Shown here: in pieces, positions 22,576 through 29,075 of the stretch
Layout of the letters: the number at the start of each line of letters is the position of its first letter
Position numbering within the stretch: position 1 is the first letter of the stretch
Origin: Nostoc sp. GT001
GTDB lineage: Bacteria; Cyanobacteriota; Cyanobacteriia; Cyanobacteriales; Nostocaceae
Length of the DNA stretch: 29,075 bases
Reading direction: 5' to 3'
Assembly (NCBI RefSeq): GCF_030382115.1
Contig: NZ_JAUDRJ010000003.1
Span: 3,084,860-3,113,934 of the forward strand
Position numbers and translations under genes: made by a program
Notes under the pieces: generated by a model
Database searches by the model: none
What the model saw: only the letters and a program-made list of their open reading frames with translations
What the model was told of the DNA's origin: nothing

Positions 22576-24873
22576 TTAAGTGTGAAGATGCAAGGTTAAG
22601 ATAACTTTGCCAGTTGTAGATGAGGAAACTCTCCAAAGTAAGAGCGATCGCTTAATTTTCTCCACTACAACTGGATCTTTTAGGGTAGAGGTTTCCTCGT
22701 CTAACATTACCCGTTCTACTCGACCTTTGTTGACGGTGAACTCAAAGACGATTTCACCGCTGAAGCCTGAAGGAAAGTTTAGTTGCTGAAGGTGTCGGGT
22801 TAGATTAGCAATTTCTGTATTATCCAAGCCAGTGATGCTGATGACCTCTAACTGATGGTTGATGGCTGCGTCTAATATTTCGTCTTGTTCCATCTCCTCG
22901 AAATCAAAGCTCAACGATGTCTCGACTTCTTTGGGTATTTGAGATTGTGGCGATCGCTTTTGCCGAAGAAAATCTGGAGCTTCTTCTGAAGCTGGCGCTG
23001 ATGGCATTGAGAGTGATATTTTATGTGCAGCCGAAGCTTTACCAAACCTAACTGCTTCGGGCATTTCCACTGGCACTTGCATAGACAGATATTCGCTTCC
23101 TGGTTCAACCTGCACGTCATCGCTGACAGCCACAAAACCGGTGTATTGAGAAAGAAGTTGATAAGTTAAGGCTGTTTTTGTAACTGCTTCTACACCAGCT
23201 TTAGTTTCAAAACTCACCATTTGATTCATCAAGTATTTGATGCGAGCGCGTCCCCACAACTGCGCCACAGCAAGATTTCCTGTTTCCTCAAATATCAGGT
23301 TAAACATTTTTTCATAGTGCTTACCGCCCGCAGCAATGCCGGAGATTTGTAGATTACCTCCAACTCTATCTTGTTTGCGACCAAACAAAACTAATGGTTG
23401 TTCGCAAAATAAATCAGGCGCTACCTTTGGGTAAATCACAGGCGATTCTGTGTCACCTTGCCAAAAGATTTGAATATTCGTAAGTACAGGATTGTTAATT
23501 TGCCTGTAGAACTTTTCGGCTACTTCTTCTGTGGGTTCATCATGACGAATGATTTGGGATATTCCCCAGCCAATTTCGGCGATGCGATTCAGTAAAAAAC
23601 GGTTAACTGAACTACCAACACCAAAACTATAAAGGCGATTTCCCACTTGGAGGTGCTGTTGTACCTCTGCTAAAATCTCATTTTCGTTGCCGATATAGCC
23701 ATCAGTTAAGAGTACAACGGTGCGTAATCTTCCGACTGGTGTAGGGAAATTTATGGCTGTACGAATGCCACTGAGCATTTCTGTGCTGCCATCAGCTTGT
23801 AAATTGTTAATGTAAGCGATCGCTTGGGTACGATTTTCTGCTGTATTCGGCAGAGGTGTTGGTGATAACTGTCTGACTCTATCGGAAAAATCGATAATTG
23901 TGAAAGTATCGTTGGGATTCAACCCATTGATAAATCGTCGCATCAATTCCTGACACTTCCATAACGGATCGCCAGATTGGGAGCCAGAGGTATCCACTAA
24001 AAATACAACATCTTTAGGCACAATCTCATCAGTGGAATATTCCAAAGCTGGAATCAGATATATTACAAAATGTCCGCCGCGATCGTCGGCTTGGCTTAAT
24101 ACTGTGGATTGAGTTTCTTTACCAGAAACTTGATAGCGGAGAATTAAATCTTTGTTGGGAATTGTATCTTCTCCAGCTAATTGAATCCGCACAATTTGAC
24201 CTGAGTGTTCAATTTTTAATTGATGGGAAGGAGAACGCACTTCAGAAATAGGCAAACCTGCATCAATTTCGACTGTGACATTAATATTGTGACGCGAGCG
24301 CGTTCCTTCTAAGACTACAGGCGGTGTAATGCGAGAAGCATCAGGAACTTGGTCTGTATCACCGCTACCATCTATCGGCGTTCCCGGAATATATCTTGGC
24401 CCCACCACCATCGGGTAAACAAATTCGTAGTTTCCCGCCTCAAATTTTAAACTTTCGGTGTAACGAATTGTGACATCAATTTGTTCGCCAGGTTTGATAT
24501 TAGCCAGCGATTGGGTAAAGATGTTATCTCGTTCCTGTTCGAGAAGTCCGGCGGTGCGTCCTTCTTGTTTTGCCTTTTCGTAGATGGCTACAGCTTCTTC
24601 ACGTTTTTTAATATTACCTTTGATGATGCGATCGCCTATTTTGATTTCCATGTCATCCACCGCCGCCTCATCAGGTAACGGAAAGATATAGATTGCTTCT
24701 AAAGGCTGTGTGAAGGGATTTTCAAAGCTTTGGATGACATCAACTCGTGATAAATTACCGGCAATTTTTGCGAGAACTTCTGTATGCTTGAGTGGAAAAA
24801 CTAGTTGTTCTCCTTGAGGCGATTGAACGTACAAACCGCCTAAATTTAGATTTTTAGCACTTACTGTATTCAT
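22576..24873 (-). CDS. VIT and von Willebrand factor A domain protein with TonB-like C-terminus
   Basis: 765 residues. The VIT (vault/inter-alpha-trypsin) domain covers about 1-142, with FENPFTQPLEAIYIFPLPDE and IYEKAKQEGRTAGLLEQ. The VWA domain covers about 286-460, with a full metal-ion adhesion site: DTSGS 294-298, Thr364, Asp391 in LLTDGY. The last 90 residues (from ISITGL, about 675) contain FSGEIVFEFTVNKGRVERV and LLLWRV, resembling a TonB/AgmX-type C-terminal fold. There is no signal peptide, although such proteins are often surface or periplasmic. ATG 24873 is chosen because AGGAG lies six bases upstream; the in-frame TTG just before is too close to it. Role unknown; VIT-VWA proteins are thought to mediate protein contacts. 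Confidence 0.88.
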   Translation of the reverse strand: MNTVSAKNLNLGGLYVQSPQGEQLVFPLKHTEVLAKIAGNLSRVDVIQSFENPFTQPLEAIYIFPLPDEAAVDDMEIKIGDRIIKGNIKKREEAVAIYEKAKQEGRTAGLLEQERDNIFTQSLANIKPGEQIDVTIRYTESLKFEAGNYEFVYPMVVGPRYIPGTPIDGSGDTDQVPDASRITPPVVLEGTRSRHNINVTVEIDAGLPISEVRSPSHQLKIEHSGQIVRIQLAGEDTIPNKDLILRYQVSGKETQSTVLSQADDRGGHFVIYLIPALEYSTDEIVPKDVVFLVDTSGSQSGDPLWKCQELMRRFINGLNPNDTFTIIDFSDRVRQLSPTPLPNTAENRTQAIAYINNLQADGSTEMLSGIRTAINFPTPVGRLRTVVLLTDGYIGNENEILAEVQQHLQVGNRLYSFGVGSSVNRFLLNRIAEIGWGISQIIRHDEPTEEVAEKFYRQINNPVLTNIQIFWQGDTESPVIYPKVAPDLFCEQPLVLFGRKQDRVGGNLQISGIAAGGKHYEKMFNLIFEETGNLAVAQLWGRARIKYLMNQMVSFETKAGVEAVTKTALTYQLLSQYTGFVAVSDDVQVEPGSEYLSMQVPVEMPEAVRFGKASAAHKISLSMPSAPASEEAPDFLRQKRSPQSQIPKEVETSLSFDFEEMEQDEILDAAINHQLEVISITGLDNTEIANLTRHLQQLNFPSGFSGEIVFEFTVNKGRVERVMLDEETSTLKDPVVVEKIKRSLLLWRVSSSTTGKVILTLHLHT

Positions 24874-24876
24874 CAA

Positions 24877-25031
24877 ACACTCCTATTTGATCTGTAAACT
24901 TACTTCTTAAAGTAGGTAATAAGTAACTTAATTACGAATTACGAATTACGAACTTGTATTGAGCGTCTTGCCTTGACTTGTGCCGAGCGAAGCCGAGGTA
25001 GCGAAGTCGAAAGGAGCCGAAAGATTACGAA
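24877..25031. repeat. Heptamer and GC-rich repeats between the VIT-VWA and TPR genes
   Basis: ATTACGA in three perfect tandem copies (24931-24951). GCGAAGCCGAGGTAGCGAAG-type repeat follows (about 24985-25008), then another ATTACGAATT at 25025-25034. It joins the 3' end of the TPR gene. Confidence 0.7.
24880..24884 (-). promoter_or_regulatory. Shine-Dalgarno AGGAG of the VIT-VWA gene
   Basis: AGGAG on the - strand, six bases before ATG 24873. It sets the start at ATG rather than the preceding TTG. Confidence 0.7.
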
Positions 25032-26096
25032 TTATTTAACAAACACCAGTCCACTATACAAATGAAAAGCTGAATCCCAATTAGTCTGTTCCCTACGAAA
25101 CAGCTCGATGTGAGACTTGATATGACTCAACATTTCTGTTTGATCTAATGTTGTATCTGCAAAAGATGTGAAATCTGACCAGATTTTGACTTGAGGTAGT
25201 TGCTGGTCAATCCAACTTGATAAACTATTCCAATTAATTCTGATTGTATTTTGGCTAGCTTGAGGAATGATTTCTAAACCTTGCTGAAATTCATAACCGT
25301 TATCATAAAGTCGAAGAATGCAACGTCTACCAGGTATGTGTAAATCACAAAACTGAGCATAGTCTTGTGTTTGAGTTTTCCATTCCAGTTTACGGCGGGC
25401 ATCAACATCTACAACTTGTTCAAAAATGGGCAAAAGTCCTACTACTCTTGCTGTGACTTCTGACCAGTCAAAAGTGAGAGAACCAAGTTGATTTACCTCG
25501 TTTCGGCAAACAACAGTAGCTTGTGGGGTAGATGCTTGGAAATGTTTGACTTGATAAACTTGAATTTGCTGAATTTCCGCTATTGTTGCCCAAAAGCAAG
25601 GAATACCAGCCTGCTGTAGCTGTTTCCCATAAAATTTTAGTTCTCCTACTTGGCCAGTGCGGTACAATCTCCAGCCACGACTTGGCAGTACCAGCCGTGC
25701 AGTGTAGGGGTCTAGCTGCATAATCTGAGCAAATTTTCGAGATGCTTCTGTTTTCATCTCGGTACTGAGTGGCTCTAAAACTAGTACGCTAAGTTCGGTG
25801 TTATTTGGTTCAGATTTTGCTTGGGAAATAGCTCTTTGTCTTTCTTCTAGTTCAATTTCTTGTAGCCGTCGCAAACCTTGGCGTGCGAGCGTTACTATTT
25901 TGGCGTTCCTTGTATCTCGCAGCAGTTGCCGATAAATTTTTTCTGCATCTTGGTGTTTTTCTGATACTTCATTTAGCCGACCGAGATAATATTGTACCCA
26001 AGGATTTTCGGGTGATTCTTTTTGCAGCTGTTTGAGTAATTTAGCTGCTGTTTGATAGTCTTTATGCTCAAAGGCGATCGCAACTTGCTCAATCAT
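25032..26096 (-). CDS. TPR-containing cyanobacterial hypothetical protein
   Basis: About 354 residues from ATG 26096 (an adjacent GTG at 26099 is possible). The first 90 residues carry two to three TPR-like helix pairs (YQTAAKLLKQLQKESPENPW, VQYYLGRLNEVSEKHQDAEKIYRQLLRD). A linker and an alpha/beta region follow (LSVLVLEPLSTE, LVLPSRGWRLYRTG), then about 150 residues with FCDLHIPGRRCILRLYDNGY. I do not recognise the C-terminal part. No signal peptide or membrane segment, so it is cytoplasmic and perhaps a scaffold. It follows rsmE at a distance of 68 bp with a strong hairpin between them, so co-transcription is uncertain. Repeat DNA touches its stop codon. Confidence 0.75.
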   Translation of the reverse strand: MIEQVAIAFEHKDYQTAAKLLKQLQKESPENPWVQYYLGRLNEVSEKHQDAEKIYRQLLRDTRNAKIVTLARQGLRRLQEIELEERQRAISQAKSEPNNTELSVLVLEPLSTEMKTEASRKFAQIMQLDPYTARLVLPSRGWRLYRTGQVGELKFYGKQLQQAGIPCFWATIAEIQQIQVYQVKHFQASTPQATVVCRNEVNQLGSLTFDWSEVTARVVGLLPIFEQVVDVDARRKLEWKTQTQDYAQFCDLHIPGRRCILRLYDNGYEFQQGLEIIPQASQNTIRINWNSLSSWIDQQLPQVKIWSDFTSFADTTLDQTEMLSHIKSHIELFRREQTNWDSAFHLYSGLVFVK

Positions 26097-26127
26097 CACT
26101 TACTTTAAATACACGTTGGAGTGATGT

Positions 26128-26153
26128 CTCGCGCAAAAGTAATTTTGCGTGAG
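26128..26153 (-). other. 11-bp stem-loop between rsmE and the TPR gene
   Basis: CTCGCGCAAAA (26128-26138) pairs with TTTTGCGTGAG (26143-26153), one G-T wobble, loop GTAA. It lies 12 bp after the rsmE stop and 32 bp before the next start. It has no T-run, so it may be a processing or attenuation structure. Confidence 0.5.
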
Positions 26154-26164
26154 CTATAAATCAT

Positions 26165-26872
26165 TTATACTTCACAAGTTGCGGTAATCAAGGATAATGC
26201 TACTACTGGGGCTGTAACTGCTCTCAGGATGCGGCGACCAAGGGAAACAGGTTGAAATCCAACTGACTTCGCATTGTCAATTTCTTCTGTTGTCCATCCC
26301 CCTTCTGGTCCAGTAGCAATGACAATCTCCTCAGAAATGCTATTTAGCACCTTGCTTAAATGGGGATACTCTCCACGAGCCTCACAAATGTAACGGTGAC
26401 TTGTCTGATTCGCTGTGACGGCAGTATTAAAAGCAACAGGTTCTAAAATTGTCGGCACAAAAGAGCGTTCTGACTGCTCGGCGGCTTCCGCTGCGATGCG
26501 CCGCCAACGTTCGAGCTTTTGAGGACTAGGATGAAGTAAAGTGCGATCGCTCAATACTGGTGCAATACAAGCTACTCCCAACTCTGTACAACACCGCACC
26601 ACTTCATCAAATCCATTACCTTTGGGCAACGCCACCATCAGCGTAATCGATACAGGTAATTCAGTTTCTACTAAAAGCGGTTCTAAAACCTCTGCTTGTT
26701 CCCCTGCTAACTGCGCTAACCACCATTTTCCCTTACCATCCATTGCAATAAAGCGATTGCCTTCACGCAAGCGCAACACACGCCCCAAATAATGCTGCTG
26801 TTCTTTGGTGAGCAAAATTTGTCCTTGTTGGAGTTGGGAGGGTGCGATCGCAATTCTTTGCAGTTGAGACAT
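26165..26872 (-). CDS. rsmE: 16S rRNA (uracil-1498-N3)-methyltransferase
   Basis: SPOUT-class methyltransferase that methylates U1498 of 16S rRNA in the ribosomal decoding centre. A PUA-like N-terminal domain covers about 1-70. A trefoil-knot domain follows, with MVALPKGNGFDEVVRCCTEL at 79-98, RRIAAEAAEQSERSFVP at 124-140, IATGPEGGWTTEE at 185-197 and LGRRILRAVTAP at 211-222. The usual bacterial form of the last motif is RILRTETA; here Glu is Val, which I believe is a cyanobacterial variant. The start is ATG 26872 (MSQLQRIAI). The GTG at 26914 lies inside the 26906-26937 hairpin and is rejected. It lies behind sir on the same strand; the hairpin may separate the two transcripts. Confidence 0.93.
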   Translation of the reverse strand: MSQLQRIAIAPSQLQQGQILLTKEQQHYLGRVLRLREGNRFIAMDGKGKWWLAQLAGEQAEVLEPLLVETELPVSITLMVALPKGNGFDEVVRCCTELGVACIAPVLSDRTLLHPSPQKLERWRRIAAEAAEQSERSFVPTILEPVAFNTAVTANQTSHRYICEARGEYPHLSKVLNSISEEIVIATGPEGGWTTEEIDNAKSVGFQPVSLGRRILRAVTAPVVALSLITATCEV

Positions 26873-26905
26873 GAGATTTGGGAATTTTAAGGATATCAAA
26901 TCAAA

Positions 26906-26937
26906 GATGGACACAGATAAGTCTATCTGTGTCCATC
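26906..26937 (-). terminator. 14-bp perfect hairpin between sir and rsmE
   Basis: GATGGACACAGATA (26906-26919) pairs fully with TATCTGTGTCCATC (26924-26937) around a 4-nt loop. On the - strand it is followed by TTTGATTTGATATCC, a weak T-rich tail. It is a likely terminator or stabiliser of the sir mRNA, 22 bp past its stop. Confidence 0.6.
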
Positions 26938-26959
26938 ATGGTTTAGTTATTTATTTGAC

Positions 26960-28876
26960 TTACGAAAGATTCTGGAAGTAAGCCTCTAGCGCTTCAGTAA
27001 CTAACTGAGTCATGGGTTTACCTTGACTTTCTGCTACTTCCTTCAACTTACCATAAACCTCTTCTTTCAAATTGACCCGATGGCGCGATTTGTTTGCACC
27101 ATTAGCTGTTTGTGGTTCGTAGCTAGCAGCAAATTCGCGGATGGCATCAAAACCAACGCGATCGCAAAAATCACCAAAGCTTTCCTTCGATTTCCGAGAT
27201 TTCTTAAAGTAAACAAAAATCGGCTCTAAGAAGCTTTCTAAGTCATTGTGGTGTAGTTTCTCTGTGTAAGGTTGTGCTAGTCGAGTCTGATTTGGCGAAC
27301 CTCCTAACCATACTTGGTAAGATTCTGGAGCGCTACCGACAAAGGCCAATTCTGCCAAGTAAGGACGAGCGCAGCCATTGGGACATCCTGTCATCCTTAC
27401 CACAAAATGTTGTTTTTGTAAACCTAATTTATCCAACAGAGCGCGAATCCGCTCCAAAATGCCTGGTATTGCCCGTTCTGATTCCGTGATTGCCAGGCCG
27501 CAAGTGGGCAAAGCCGGACAAGCCATTGCATACCGTACTAAAGGTTCGATTTTACTAGGGTCGTCTCCGACACCGTGACGGCTGAGAATGTCTTGAATAG
27601 CTTCCTTGCTATCTGGTTCGATATCGTAAAAAATCAGGTTGTGGTTGGCTGTCAGACGGATGTGTAAGTTGAACTGTTTAACAATTTCCCGCAAAGCGGT
27701 TTTCAGTTGAAACGAACCTTCATCCTTGACCCGACCATTGTCAATGGAAATTCCTAAGAAGAGCTTGCCATCACCTTGTTCATTCCAGCCGAGGAAGTCG
27801 TGATATTTAAACTCTGGCAGTGGCTTGAAAGCTTCAATTGGTTTACCAAAATATTCTTCAACTTGGGTGCGGAATTTATCTACGCCCCAATCGTTGATTA
27901 AATATTTTAATCTGGCATGACGACGGTCGGTGCGATCGCCATAATCTCTCTGGGTAGCAACAATCGCTTTCACTATGTCGTAAACGTCATCTTTCGTTAC
28001 ATAACCAATGGGATCTGCTAACCTAGCGAAGGTTTCTTCTTTACCGTGGGTTCTACCTAAGCCACCACCAGCAAAAATATTAAATCCTTCTAATTGCTTC
28101 TTCTTATTGGTAATCACTACCAACGTCAGGTCTTGGGAATACAAATCTACCGAATTATCCCCTGGCACTGTCACGCAAATTTTAAACTTGCGGGGCATAT
28201 AGTACGTGCCATAAATCGGTTCTTCGTTGTCATGGATAATTGTCCCATTTCCATTGCGCTGTCGGGCTGCCTTCACCTCTGGGTCTTCTTCAGCACTAAT
28301 TGCCTTTTCCCCATCTAACCAAATTTCGTAATAAGCACCTGTTTGCGCTGTCAGCAAGTCAGCGATATTCTGGGCATACTCCCAAGCATACTGATACTCT
28401 GGGCGATTCTTAAAGGGGGCTGGTGGTGCCATCACATTTCGATTAATGTCACCACAAGCTCCCAAAGTCGAACCCAGGTTCTTGACAATGGTAGCAATTG
28501 CTGATTTTAGATTCTTTTTTAAAATTCCGTGCAGTTGGAAACCTTGACGGGTAGTTGCTCGTAATGTGTGGTTGCCATACTCATCAGCTATTTTATCTAA
28601 AGCCAGATACAGCTGCGGCGGTACTAAACCACCCGGATTTTTTGTCCGCAGCATAAACTGGTAATCTTTTTCCTGTCCCTTGGTGCGGTTGTCGCGGTTA
28701 TCCTGCTGGTAAGAACCGTGATACTTCAAAAGCTGTACCGCATTTTCAGTAAAATGGGTAGTGTCTTGAAGGATCTCAGTTGCTACAGGTTCACGCAAAA
28801 AATTACTATTTTCCTTGATCCCTTCTACTTTGGAAGGCTTACGGCTAGCGATTGGGGAAGGAGCAGATTTAACCAT
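26960..28876 (-). CDS. sir: Ferredoxin-dependent sulfite reductase with ribbon-helix-helix-like C-terminus
   Basis: 638-residue assimilatory enzyme that reduces sulfite to sulfide with six electrons from ferredoxin, using siroheme and a 4Fe-4S cluster. The cluster ligands are Cys453 and Cys459 (CPALPTC) plus Cys498 and Cys502 (CPNGC). Siroheme/sulfite-binding regions are visible: [15 protein letters not shown] (104-118), [13 protein letters not shown] (139-151), [12 protein letters not shown] (268-279). It lacks the NADPH-flavoprotein-linked features of CysI operons, fitting a cyanobacterium. Residues 598-636 ([20 protein letters not shown], then [17 protein letters not shown]) add a tail that reads like a ribbon-helix-helix DNA-binding unit beyond the catalytic core. 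ATG 28876 is the start. The leader holds a GCCGAA/TTCGGC hairpin. Confidence 0.95.
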   Translation of the reverse strand: MVKSAPSPIASRKPSKVEGIKENSNFLREPVATEILQDTTHFTENAVQLLKYHGSYQQDNRDNRTKGQEKDYQFMLRTKNPGGLVPPQLYLALDKIADEYGNHTLRATTRQGFQLHGILKKNLKSAIATIVKNLGSTLGACGDINRNVMAPPAPFKNRPEYQYAWEYAQNIADLLTAQTGAYYEIWLDGEKAISAEEDPEVKAARQRNGNGTIIHDNEEPIYGTYYMPRKFKICVTVPGDNSVDLYSQDLTLVVITNKKKQLEGFNIFAGGGLGRTHGKEETFARLADPIGYVTKDDVYDIVKAIVATQRDYGDRTDRRHARLKYLINDWGVDKFRTQVEEYFGKPIEAFKPLPEFKYHDFLGWNEQGDGKLFLGISIDNGRVKDEGSFQLKTALREIVKQFNLHIRLTANHNLIFYDIEPDSKEAIQDILSRHGVGDDPSKIEPLVRYAMACPALPTCGLAITESERAIPGILERIRALLDKLGLQKQHFVVRMTGCPNGCARPYLAELAFVGSAPESYQVWLGGSPNQTRLAQPYTEKLHHNDLESFLEPIFVYFKKSRKSKESFGDFCDRVGFDAIREFAASYEPQTANGANKSRHRVNLKEEVYGKLKEVAESQGKPMTQLVTEALEAYFQNLS

Positions 28877-28914
28877 TAGACTTGTATAGTATTCTCAATA
28901 AAGCATTAGTAGAC

Positions 28915-28935
28915 GCCGAATCAGCACCCTTCGGC
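28915..28935 (-). promoter_or_regulatory. Inverted repeat in the sir leader
   Basis: GCCGAA (28915-28920) and TTCGGC (28930-28935), loop 9 nt, about 40 bp upstream of the sir ATG. It may be a leader hairpin or regulator site. No NtcA box could be placed confidently. Beyond it, up to the window end, only short AGTGCTGAGT-type repeats (29047-29075) are seen. Confidence 0.4.
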
Positions 28936-29075
28936 TACTTGATCCCCGGTAATCCGGCCGGAATAATGAGGAATGATTTAATTTTAACACGGCAAAAGCT
29001 AGCTTTGTTAGTGATGTAATACTTAGCAAAACCAGCTTTTGGGAGTAGTGAGTTTTTAGTGCTGAGTCCTGAGTA

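Noticed and set aside
26873..26914. GTG start that lengthens RsmE by 14 residues
   Set aside because: It lies inside a perfect hairpin, and the family begins at MSQLQRIAI.

Overview
The window reads as chromosomal DNA of a filamentous, Nostoc/Anabaena-type cyanobacterium. The HIP1 palindrome GCGATCGC occurs many times inside genes on both strands. The gaps are packed with short tandem heptamer repeats (forms of GTCATTA, GTCATTG, ACAAATG, TAATTCG), CCCCGC/GCGGGG hairpins, GTAGGTTGGGTTGA inverted repeats and small MITE-like elements. Several proteins are of cyanobacterial type (ferredoxin-dependent sulfite reductase, a DUF92 protein, an ABC exporter with a regulatory-fold N-terminus). No tRNA, rRNA or CRISPR array was seen.

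Layout. Bases 1-2231 hold clpP-clpX, a two-gene protease operon. Bases 2232-6673 hold a repeat-rich gap, an alpha/beta hydrolase, a convergent FAD monooxygenase in an operon with a GntR-type regulator, and a divergent dienelactone-hydrolase-like gene. Bases 6795-7697 hold a three-S1-domain protein (ribosomal protein S1 homologue) split by one in-frame amber codon. Bases 8127-9215 hold a membrane fatty acid desaturase. Bases 9216-10299 are a non-coding, repeat-dense island. Bases 10300-11175 hold an atypical SDR.

Bases 11270-18766 look like a type I export locus: a HlyD-type membrane fusion protein on the + strand (broken by one inserted base), and on the - strand a subtilase with an expanded 28-residue repeat tail, an ABC exporter with a cyclic-nucleotide-binding-like domain plus a degenerate C39 domain, and a signal-less PpiC foldase. 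The subtilase is the obvious candidate cargo, but that is inference. Bases 19136-21485 hold a DUF92 protein, a VOC protein and a lipase-like hydrolase. Bases 21978-24873 hold a small Lys/Ala-rich protein and a convergent VIT-VWA protein with a TonB-like C-terminus. Bases 25032-28876 hold, all on the - strand, a TPR protein, rsmE and sir.

Most notable signals: a diverged 101-bp tandem duplication covering the ppiC start; an amber codon and a frameshift in two otherwise intact genes; intergenic-type repeat DNA inside the DUF92 reading frame; a ribbon-helix-helix-like tail on sulfite reductase; a bounded MITE with a candidate 8-bp target duplication; and a composite interleaved repeat at 9454-9650. 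No wholly new system can be proved from sequence alone. The export locus is the best candidate for one.
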